Assembly (NCBI GenBank): GCA_015478765.1
Contig: JADMKR010000246.1
Span: 5,174 to 10,648 of the forward strand
Reading direction: 5' to 3'
Length of the DNA stretch: 5,475 nt
DNA from: Flavobacterium sp.
GTDB lineage: Bacteria > Bacteroidota > Bacteroidia > Flavobacteriales > Flavobacteriaceae
Below the pieces are notes generated by a model. The model saw nothing but the letters and a program-made list of their open reading frames with translations, was not told where the DNA came from and made no database searches. The translations under genes and the position numbers were made by a program. Shown in pieces: positions 1-4,801 of this stretch; within the stretch, counting starts at the first letter, position 1; the number at the start of each line of letters is the position of its first letter.

Positions 1-448
1 CGAGAAAGCGCTCCAGATGAGTGATATTCCATACGAATCGATAATTGTCAAACCCGCACCGCTGACAACCATTTTGTGGAACGCCAACGTTAAGGTGGCC
101 AACGGTTATCTTTTAGCCGATTATTCCTTTTTTGATTCATCGCCCATAAAGTATGATTTTTACCCGCGTAGAGCAGAACTTCTTGGCGATATGACCAATA
201 GCGAGACTGTACGTCGCCTCATAAAAATATCGGAAGAATGGTATGTGATCACAAAGCGCAACCAAAAAATATACTTCAACGACCTGAGGTTTGGCACGAT
301 GAACAACGATGTAAATAATCCCGAATTTGTGTTCAGCTATGAACTCATCGATGACGGCAGTACCGTCACGGCACGCGAAGTCGAAAAAGGAAGTCGCGAA
401 GCCGGCGAAATTTTAAGCAGGTTGTTCAGGCGAATCGCCGGAAACTGA
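1..448 (+). CDS. YdjM-like putative metal-dependent hydrolase, C-terminal part (5' truncated by window edge)
   Basis: The reading frame is open from base 2 to the TGA at 446-448, giving 148 visible residues. The ATG at 17 is probably an internal methionine: the frame stays open to the edge, no ribosome binding site precedes it, and homologues continue upstream. The visible part resembles the C-terminal region of membrane-associated putative hydrolases of the YdjM / PF04307 type. It shows a PAPLTTILW segment (family pattern PTPxNTxLW), then GYLLADYSFFD, then NDLRFGTM, then FVFSYEL, and ends with LFRRIAGN, like the usual C-terminal LxxRIxG. Family members are about 300-350 residues, with N-terminal membrane segments and a histidine/aspartate metal site. 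All of that would lie outside the window, so catalytic residues cannot be checked. The biological substrate is unknown. The family assignment comes from recalled motifs, not from a search. Confidence 0.8.
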   Translation, partial: EKALQMSDIPYESIIVKPAPLTTILWNANVKVANGYLLADYSFFDSSPIKYDFYPRRAELLGDMTNSETVRRLIKISEEWYVITKRNQKIYFNDLRFGTMNNDVNNPEFVFSYELIDDGSTVTAREVEKGSREAGEILSRLFRRIAGN

Positions 449-682
449 TTATTGGAAAAGCTCCGCCCGATGCGGCTTCAACCTATCGCGCACTAAAACC
501 AGATGCTCATCGGTCACCACCATATAGGCAATCGAATGCATATCATTGATCAGCTCAAGACCAGTGATATTCAACGGCAATTTCTCTGCGGCGATGTATT
601 CCTTCAAATGCTTCTCGTGATGCTCAGCAGTTTTTTCCGAATCCGGCCCACGAAAATCCCAAATCATTTTTATCTTTCTCAT
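449..682 (-). CDS. Conserved small protein of unknown function (WDFRG protein, 77 aa)
   Basis: This is a 77-residue soluble protein with no signal peptide or membrane segment. It is rich in histidine: HHEKHL at residues 21-26, H49, H60 and H71. The N-terminus carries a distinctive IWDFRGP segment (7-13), and a C-terminal KPHRAELF segment follows RDRL. From memory, short proteins with this WDFRGP...HHxxHLKE...KPHR layout occur in other Bacteroidota as uncharacterised proteins. I assign no function. The alternating charged helix and hydrophobic strand pattern (for example ITGLELI, SIAYMVV, LVLVRDRL) suggests a small alpha/beta fold, which is inference. The stop (449-451) directly abuts the stop of the convergent upstream gene. 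An exact TAnnTTTG promoter element (687-694) lies 4 bases before the first ATG. The alternative start at Met6 (ATG 665-667) would leave a normal short leader, so the true start is uncertain. Confidence 0.72.
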   Translation of the reverse strand: MRKIKMIWDFRGPDSEKTAEHHEKHLKEYIAAEKLPLNITGLELINDMHSIAYMVVTDEHLVLVRDRLKPHRAELFQ

Positions 683-686
683 AATG

Positions 687-694
687 CAAATTTA
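687..694 (-). promoter_or_regulatory. Bacteroidota -7 promoter element TAAATTTG for the 449-682 gene
   Basis: The minus strand reads TAAATTTGCATTATG, an exact match to the Bacteroidota -7 consensus TAnnTTTG, with only four bases (CATT) before the ATG at 680-682. The predicted transcription start falls within one or two bases of that ATG. The transcript is then either almost leaderless or is translated from Met6, 15 bases further on. No convincing -33 TTTG box is visible. Confidence 0.6.
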
Positions 695-704
695 AGTATT
701 TTGG

Positions 705-812
705 GCGTTGCCGTCGGCCGGGCTCTGCGCTTTATCTTTTTCTCCGCTGCGCTGCAAAAAAGGATGTGCTGCGCCAGTTCGCCTTGGCTCGGGTCGCTGC
801 GATCCCTAACGC
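705..812 (+). repeat. Dispersed-type intergenic repeat, copy A (about 108 bp)
   Basis: The noncoding element is bounded by short terminal inverted repeats, GCGTT (705-709) and AACGC (808-812). Inside is an imperfect hairpin: ATCTTTTT (734-741) can pair with AAAAAGGAT (757-765 region), with one wobble or bulge and a GCTGC-rich loop. The interior shares the order CTTTATCT, CTCCGYTGC, CTGC, AGGAT with copy B at 4705-4782, in the same orientation. I recall very similar intergenic sequences, with a GGCGTT...ATCTTTT...AAAAGGAT...CCCTAACGC layout, recurring many times in Bacteroidota genomes. That is memory, not a search. Boundaries are approximate and the function is unknown. A forward reading frame over 503-826 crosses it but shows no protein-like features. 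Confidence 0.6.
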
Positions 813-818
813 GGGATT

Positions 819-868
819 GGGTTTAGGGTTTACGGTTGGCAGCGGTCAGCGGTCAGCTTTCAGCTTTA
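819..868 (+). repeat. Short heptamer tandem array 1
   Basis: Seven-base units can be read almost without interruption. GGGTTTA occurs twice (819-832), followed by CGGTTGG (833-839) and one extra base. Then come AGCGGTC twice (841-854), AGCTTTC (855-861) and AGCTTTA (862-868). Its GGTCAGCGGTCAG stretch (844-856) is nearly the reverse complement of 949-961 in array 2, with 11 of 13 positions matching. The two mismatches would be G-U wobbles in minus-strand RNA. Confidence 0.65.
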
Positions 869-941
869 GATATCTGGCCCCGACAGGTCTTGACTAAAAT
901 GTGATACAAACTTAAATCGTGTTCTTATAACTATGTTTACA
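869..941. other. AT-rich spacer between the two heptamer arrays
   Basis: This stretch of about 73 bases has no convincing open reading frame. The only signal I see is a TAAGTTTG on the minus strand (907-914), a TAnnTTTG match that could by itself be chance and lacks a clear -33 box. If used, it would transcribe array 1 and repeat copy A toward the 449-682 gene. Confidence 0.4.
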
Positions 942-1018
942 CTAACCACTGACCACTAACCCCTAACCCCTAACTCCTAACCCCTTTCCACTTTCCACTT
1001 TCGACTTTCGACTTTTCC
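942..1018 (+). repeat. Heptamer tandem array 2 (11 units)
   Basis: Eleven consecutive seven-base units follow in strict phase. They are CTAACCA (942-948), CTGACCA (949-955), CTAACCC (956-962, 963-969 and 977-983), CTAACTC (970-976), CTTTCCA (984-990 and 991-997), CTTTCGA (998-1004 and 1005-1011) and CTTTTCC (1012-1018). Identical units tend to sit next to each other, and the sequence drifts from CTAACC to CTTTCC to CTTTCG, as expected from local unit duplication. The array ends exactly at the promoter element of the 1032 gene, so its CTTTCGA units occupy the position where a -33 box would sit. Confidence 0.85.
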
Positions 1019-1019
1019 C

Positions 1020-1027
1020 TACCTTTG
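1020..1027 (+). promoter_or_regulatory. Bacteroidota -7 promoter element TACCTTTG for the FAD dehydrogenase gene
   Basis: TACCTTTG is an exact TAnnTTTG match, followed by CAAA and the ATG at 1032. The predicted transcription start is at about 1030-1032, so the mRNA would be leaderless or nearly so. No in-frame ATG lies close downstream, and the protein N-terminus matches its family from Met1, so a later start is unlikely. TTTC in the CTTTCGA unit at 998-1004 is the best -33 candidate and is degenerate. Confidence 0.7.
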
Positions 1028-1031
1028 CAAA

Positions 1032-2600
1032 ATGCCAAAAGAATTACTGCTGCAAGTTGCACCCGAAATCGCCGCCAGCGGCCCATTGCTCAAGCAACAT
1101 CTTTGTTCGCTGCTGAAAGTAAGCACAAGCGATATCGCTCATGTGTCGGTTGTAAAACGTTCCATCGATGCGCGTCAAAAAGCGATCAAATACAATTTGA
1201 AACTCGCAATCTATATGGCGGGCGAACCGTTTCAGCCGCGAAAAATGGAGTTGCCCGACTATCCCAATGTCGAAAATTCCAAACCCGTAATTATCGTTGG
1301 GGCTGGCCCGGCCGGGTTGTTCGCAGCGCTGCAGCTAATTGAACTGGGTTTGCAGCCCATCATCATCGAACGCGGCAAAGATGTTCGCGGCCGGCGACGC
1401 GACCTGAAAGCGATCAATCGCGATCACATTGTCGACCCCGATTCGAATTATTGTTTCGGTGAAGGTGGAGCCGGCACTTACTCTGATGGCAAATTATACA
1501 CGCGGTCCAAAAAGCGCGGCGACGTGCAACGCATCCTGGAACTATTTGTCGCCTTCGGCGCTACCGAAGATATTCTGATCGACGCCCATCCACATATCGG
1601 CACCAATAAACTGCCGCAAATCATAAGCGACATGCGCGATCGTATCATCGCATCGGGGGGAAAGGTGCTGTTCGAAACGCGCGTAACCGACATACTGATT
1701 AATAGCAATGCTGTTACCGGCGTGGTAACCCAATCAGGCGATATCATTCAGGCCAATAAAATTATTCTGGCCACCGGACATTCGGCACGTGACATTTTTG
1801 AGTTGCTCGACCGCAAAAAAATCCACATCGAGGCAAAACCATTCGCTATTGGCGTTCGCGCCGAACATCCGCAGGAACTCATCGACAAAATCCAATACAG
1901 CTGCGATTACCGAGGCGAATTTCTGCCGCCGGCACCCTATTCGATCGTGAAACAAGTCAACGGCCGCGGAATGTATTCATTCTGTATGTGCCCCGGTGGC
2001 GTGATCGCGCCGTGTGCTACGAGTCCGCGGGAAGTCGTAACCAACGGATGGTCGCCTTCAAAACGCGATCAGCCAACGGCAAATTCGGGAATCGTCATCG
2101 AACTCAAGCCGGAAGATTTCAAGCCTTTTGCCAAATTTGGAGCGCTTGCCGGTATGGAGTTTCAAAAGAGTATCGAGCAAAAAGCGTGGCATCTCGCTGG
2201 GCAAACGCAACGTGTGCCGGCACAGCGGATGATCGATTTCACGCAATCGAAATTATCAGCAAGCATCCCAAAAACATCGTATGTTCCGGGAACAACTTCG
2301 GTGGAATTGGGTGAGGTTTTCCCGGGATTCCTTACCCAGATACTGCGTCAGGGTTTCACCGCATTCGGACAGTCGATGCGCGGATACCTCACCAATGAAG
2401 CGATTCTCCACGCTCCCGAATCACGCACCAGTTCGCCGGTGAGGATTCCGCGTGACAATGATTCGCTGGAACACATTCAAATTAAGGGTTTGTATCCGTG
2501 CGGTGAAGGAGCCGGTTATGCAGGCGGAATCATATCGGCGGCAATTGACGGTGAAAAATGCGCGCTAAAAATCGGCGAATCGTTGGGGATTTTGAACTAA
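1032..2600 (+). CDS. FAD-dependent dehydrogenase / NAD(P)/FAD-dependent oxidoreductase (COG2509 type)
   Basis: The protein has 522 residues, close to the usual family length of about 510-550. The N-terminal domain (about 1-75) carries the family signature VKRSIDARQKAIKYNLKLAIY at 41-61. An FAD-binding Rossmann motif follows: VGAGPAGLFAAL (89-100), with the ribose-contacting ERG at 113-115. Next come NYCFGEGGAGTYSDGKLYTR (139-158), then FCMCPGG, then a region around GWSPSKRDQPTANS. The C-terminal FAD-contact segment GLYPCGEGAGYAGG begins at about 486. The family is annotated as uncharacterised flavin dehydrogenases and its physiological substrate is not established, so I give no gene symbol. 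The protein is predicted cytoplasmic, with no signal peptide. Met1 fits homologues that begin with a short charged segment before a Leu-rich strand. The gene runs convergently into the 2597-3604 gene, overlapping it by four bases at the stops. Confidence 0.9.
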   Translation: MPKELLLQVAPEIAASGPLLKQHLCSLLKVSTSDIAHVSVVKRSIDARQKAIKYNLKLAIYMAGEPFQPRKMELPDYPNVENSKPVIIVGAGPAGLFAALQLIELGLQPIIIERGKDVRGRRRDLKAINRDHIVDPDSNYCFGEGGAGTYSDGKLYTRSKKRGDVQRILELFVAFGATEDILIDAHPHIGTNKLPQIISDMRDRIIASGGKVLFETRVTDILINSNAVTGVVTQSGDIIQANKIILATGHSARDIFELLDRKKIHIEAKPFAIGVRAEHPQELIDKIQYSCDYRGEFLPPAPYSIVKQVNGRGMYSFCMCPGGVIAPCATSPREVVTNGWSPSKRDQPTANSGIVIELKPEDFKPFAKFGALAGMEFQKSIEQKAWHLAGQTQRVPAQRMIDFTQSKLSASIPKTSYVPGTTSVELGEVFPGFLTQILRQGFTAFGQSMRGYLTNEAILHAPESRTSSPVRIPRDNDSLEHIQIKGLYPCGEGAGYAGGIISAAIDGEKCALKIGESLGILN

Positions 2601-3604
2601 TATTTTTGCAGTCGTTCCAAAAGCGGTTCGTACAGCCTGCAATTTTTCTTTTCGATAATATTATACAGACGCAGCATTTTTTCGGCCCGGTCCGACTCGT
2701 CGTGGTGAGTCGCCACCAATTTTTGGGAGATTGTTTCCAAAGTTGCGCGCGCTTCAGCATTTTTAAAGGAAGCGATCGCATCCTGATATTGCGGATCGGC
2801 AAATGAGTTGAGCATTCTAGATTTCAACACCGGCAGTAAAGTAGCGTCGGGGAAGAGCGAAATGGCGATGAAGGCGCGGTCGATATGCAGTTTCAGAAAC
2901 GATATGTCGGCGGGATTCTTATATGCAGCCAATGCGGCAAGGATTTGCGGGGTCTGATACTTGCGGGAGAAGTGTTTAATTCGTTGGTAATCGGAGGTTT
3001 TGTAATTGTTTATTTCCAAAATATCATTCAGGATCCTGACCGATATATCGTCGCTGGCCAAAGCATGGGCCATCATTTGGTTCATAACGCTGTCGGCTTC
3101 TTTGACAGACCATCGGGTTGCAAATTCCCGTCCGAACAAGACCTTAATCTCAACCAATTCATCACCACTTGTTGTACGTTCGTAATATTCGCGACGCAAC
3201 CGTTTTTCTTTCTGCCAGGCCACGCGCCTGAAAAGTTGGGCCGCATGCGATGTGGTGACAATTTTTCCTGCCATTAAAACATCAAACTGATTGGTATGAT
3301 CGAGATATTTCGTGAACAGCGAAGTCAGGCTGTCCGATTTTCGTTCCACCAGTTCGGCCGCGGCACATTCTTTCAACACTGCATCGCCGGTAGAAGCGAC
3401 GTAAAACAGCTCGCCGTTGGTCGCAATTCCCGCCAAAGATCTGAACTTGTTATCAATCGTTACCTGTGATTGGGGGCTGATAGCATTCTCTGCAAAGTCG
3501 GTGTCTACACTGAGTCTCTCGACCACAGAACTGACCTCGGGTGAAAGTTGAGCAGTCGCCGAAAATGGCATCAGCAATAAAAAAAGCAAGAAACGCAGAA
3601 GCAT
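2597..3604 (-). CDS. Exported helix-rich protein, possibly HEAT-like repeats, function unknown
   Basis: This 335-residue protein begins with a clear Sec signal peptide: one Arg, a Leu/Phe-rich core (5-14), and S-A-T-A before Gln19, with likely cleavage after Ala18. There is no lipobox cysteine, so it is probably soluble in the periplasm or secreted. The mature part is almost entirely helical in appearance. The segment at about 70-130 (GDAVLKECAAAELVERKSDS, then a hydrophobic helix, then DVLMAGKIVTTSHAAQLF) looks like repeats in HEAT-containing Bacteroidota proteins. The region at about 190-330 continues as short amphipathic helices such as DISVRILNDILEI and TPQILAALAAY. No catalytic motif is visible. 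I do not recognise a named family, and the HEAT assignment is tentative. A TATATTTG promoter element precedes the gene. Its TAG stop lies within the end of the FAD dehydrogenase gene. Confidence 0.8.
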   Translation of the reverse strand: MLLRFLLFLLLMPFSATAQLSPEVSSVVERLSVDTDFAENAISPQSQVTIDNKFRSLAGIATNGELFYVASTGDAVLKECAAAELVERKSDSLTSLFTKYLDHTNQFDVLMAGKIVTTSHAAQLFRRVAWQKEKRLRREYYERTTSGDELVEIKVLFGREFATRWSVKEADSVMNQMMAHALASDDISVRILNDILEINNYKTSDYQRIKHFSRKYQTPQILAALAAYKNPADISFLKLHIDRAFIAISLFPDATLLPVLKSRMLNSFADPQYQDAIASFKNAEARATLETISQKLVATHHDESDRAEKMLRLYNIIEKKNCRLYEPLLERLQKY

Positions 3605-3621
3605 ATAAATGGTATATTTTT

Positions 3622-3629
3622 CAAATATA
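3622..3629 (-). promoter_or_regulatory. Bacteroidota -7 promoter element TATATTTG for the exported protein gene
   Basis: The minus strand carries TATATTTG, an exact TAnnTTTG match, 17 bases before the ATG at 3602-3604. This predicts a leader of about 13 bases. The surrounding sequence is strongly AT-rich. No clear -33 TTTG is visible. Confidence 0.6.
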
Positions 3630-3737
3630 ATTATTTTGTGTTATAAGCCCGATAAAAGTTGGCCACGACCGCAAAAATCGGAACGGGTTAAACTTTTACT
3701 AAAAATCAAAATGCCGATTAAAGCAGTACTTTTTTCG

Positions 3738-3745
3738 TATTTTTG
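3738..3745 (+). promoter_or_regulatory. Bacteroidota -7 promoter element TATTTTTG for the idi gene
   Basis: TATTTTTG is an exact TAnnTTTG match lying 16 bases before the ATG at 3762, giving a predicted leader of about 13 bases. It supports starting idi at 3762 and not at the upstream in-frame ATG at 3609, because the promoter lies inside that extension. GGGGAG at 3745-3750 looks like a ribosome binding site but is 11 bases from the ATG and overlaps the promoter, so it is probably not one. Confidence 0.6.
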
Positions 3746-3761
3746 GGGAGTTTTGAAAATT

Positions 3762-4289
3762 ATGACCGAAGAAAATGTAATCCTTGTTGACCAGCACGAC
3801 AATCCGATTGGCACTATGCCAAAAATGGAAGCCCATCAGAAAGCACAGTTGCACCGGGCTTTTTCGGTCTTCATTCTCAATGACAATAACGAAATCATGC
3901 TTCAGCAGCGAGCTCAGCACAAGTATCATTCGCCGTTGTTGTGGACCAACACCTGTTGCAGTCATCAGCGCGTGGGCGAGACTAATATCGAAGCGGGGAA
4001 GCGGCGCCTTTTTGAGGAGATGGGTTTCGTGACCGAATTGCGCGAACTGTTCCATTTTATTTATAAAGCGCCATTCGACAACGGCCTTACGGAACACGAG
4101 TTGGATCACGTGATGATTGGTTATTACAATGACTTTCCCAATATCAACCCGGAGGAAGTCGCCAGCTGGAAATGGATGGCGATCGCCGATGTTAAAGATG
4201 ATATGGCCAATAATCCCGGGAAATATACGGTTTGGTTCCGGATCATTTTCGACGAATTTTATCACTACATTGAAGAACACCAAATTTAA
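3762..4289 (+). CDS. idi: Type I isopentenyl-diphosphate delta-isomerase
   Basis: The enzyme interconverts isopentenyl and dimethylallyl diphosphate, the building blocks of quinones, carotenoids and the undecaprenyl lipid carrier; it is a cytoplasmic Nudix-fold metalloenzyme. The 175-residue protein shows the expected order: NVILVDQHDNPIG (5-17), metal-binding His25 and His31 (HRAFSVFI), WTNTCCSH (61-68) with probable catalytic Cys66 and metal ligand His68, the degenerate Nudix segment RRLFEEMGF (81-89), and TEHELDH (110-116) with Glu111 and Glu113 corresponding to the ligand/catalytic glutamates. Gln69 follows the TNTCCSH motif where Pro is usual. The frame is open back to 3609, but the first 51 codons do not look like the family and contain the promoter, so Met at 3762 is the start. 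The pterin synthase gene follows after three bases. Confidence 0.95.
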   Translation: MTEENVILVDQHDNPIGTMPKMEAHQKAQLHRAFSVFILNDNNEIMLQQRAQHKYHSPLLWTNTCCSHQRVGETNIEAGKRRLFEEMGFVTELRELFHFIYKAPFDNGLTEHELDHVMIGYYNDFPNINPEEVASWKWMAIADVKDDMANNPGKYTVWFRIIFDEFYHYIEEHQI

Positions 4290-4292
4290 CAT

Positions 4293-4703
4293 ATGAAAGT
4301 CACCGTCAGTAGGAGAGCCCATTTTAATGCAGCGCACCGTTTGTACCGCAAAGACTGGAGCCGGGAGGAAAACGATCGGGTTTTTGGCAAATGTAACAAC
4401 GAGAACTTTCACGGACATAATTACGAACTCATCGCAAGCGTCACCGGTAATGTCGATCCCGAGACCGGATATGTAATCGATATCAAAGATCTGAGTGCCC
4501 TAATTGCCGACGAAGTGGAGGCCGCCTTCGATCATAAAAACCTGAACCTGGACGTGCCTGAATTTGCCGATCTAAACCCGACTGCCGAGAATATCGCGAT
4601 CGTAATCTGGAACAAAATACGGCCACGGCTGGCACCCGACCACGAATTGGAAATTACACTGTTTGAAACTCCTCGGAATTCAGTAACTTATAGAGGAAAA
4701 TAA
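4293..4703 (+). CDS. 6-pyruvoyl-tetrahydropterin synthase / QueD family protein, close to the PTPS motif pattern
   Basis: This 136-residue protein belongs to the tunnelling-fold pterin synthases, which act on 7,8-dihydroneopterin triphosphate. Zinc ligands are His15 (HFNAAH), His40 and His42 (HGHNY). The catalytic Cys34 sits in GKCNNENFHGHNY, that is Cys-x5-HGH. This matches animal PTPS (GKCNNPNGHGHNY) better than the Cys-x3-HGH of QueD. Asp80-His81 in DHKNLNLDVPEFAD fits the catalytic pair, and Glu125 in LFETPRN fits the pterin-anchoring glutamate. The product could therefore be 6-pyruvoyl-tetrahydropterin (a tetrahydrobiopterin-type cofactor) or the queuosine precursor 6-carboxy-tetrahydropterin; the motif spacing favours the former but does not prove it. 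The gene starts three bases after idi, with no ribosome binding site and no promoter of its own visible, which suggests co-transcription. Repeat copy B begins directly after its stop. Confidence 0.9.
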   Translation: MKVTVSRRAHFNAAHRLYRKDWSREENDRVFGKCNNENFHGHNYELIASVTGNVDPETGYVIDIKDLSALIADEVEAAFDHKNLNLDVPEFADLNPTAENIAIVIWNKIRPRLAPDHELEITLFETPRNSVTYRGK

Positions 4704-4704
4704 T

Positions 4705-4782
4705 CAGGAGCTTTTTCCCGCCATCGCCTTTATCTCTCCGTTGCACTGCGAGGATACCGGCTCTGTCGGGGCTAGGGGCGAC
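4705..4782 (+). repeat. Dispersed-type intergenic repeat, copy B (about 78 bp)
   Basis: This sequence starts almost at the stop of the pterin synthase gene and shares an ordered set of words with copy A at 705-812: CTTTATCT (728-735 offset, here about 4728-4735), CTCCGTTGC, CTGC and AGGAT, in the same orientation. Here it runs from CAGGAGC to GGGGCTAGGGGCG. ATC at 4732-4734 and GAT at 4753-4755, with CTC and GAG just inside, allow a bulged six-pair stem. I recall the framing words CAGGAGCTnTTTCCCG and TCGGGGCTAGGG from recurrent intergenic repeats of Bacteroidota; this is memory, not a search. Boundaries are approximate and function is unknown. Confidence 0.55.
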
Positions 4783-4801
4783 CACCATCAAAGCATGAAT
4801 T

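Noticed and set aside
730..768. Intrinsic terminator formed by the hairpin and T run in repeat copy A
   Set aside because: The T run is in the stem itself and not after it, and no gene ends just upstream: both flanking genes start in this region.
503..826. Forward open frame of 107 codons over the small minus-strand gene and repeat copy A
   Set aside because: The first half is antisense to the WDFRG gene, and the second half is translated repeat DNA with no protein-like pattern.
819..983. Telomere-like words GGGTTTA and CCCTAA, as if from a linear replicon end or eukaryotic DNA
   Set aside because: Only two or three such units occur, mixed with other heptamers, in the middle of a bacterial intergenic region between intact genes.
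705..1018. CRISPR array
   Set aside because: The repeats are seven-base units without unique spacers, and no cas gene is present.
1025..1342. Forward open frame of 105 codons overlapping the start of the FAD dehydrogenase
   Set aside because: It starts inside the promoter and runs out of frame through a clearly conserved gene; its composition, rich in Arg, Cys and Ala, is typical of a shadow frame.
3745..3750. GGGGAG as Shine-Dalgarno sequence of idi
   Set aside because: It overlaps the last base of the promoter element and would lie before or at the transcription start; it is also 11 bases from the ATG.
3609..3761. In-frame N-terminal extension of Idi by 51 codons
   Set aside because: The extension does not resemble the family, contains the TAnnTTTG element at 3738-3745, and Met at 3762 gives the expected length and N-terminus.
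3699..4418. Long open frame of 239 codons on the minus strand opposite idi and the start of the pterin synthase gene
   Set aside because: It lies entirely antisense to two well-supported enzymes, has no recognisable motifs, and overlaps the idi promoter. It is a shadow of codon use in the real genes.
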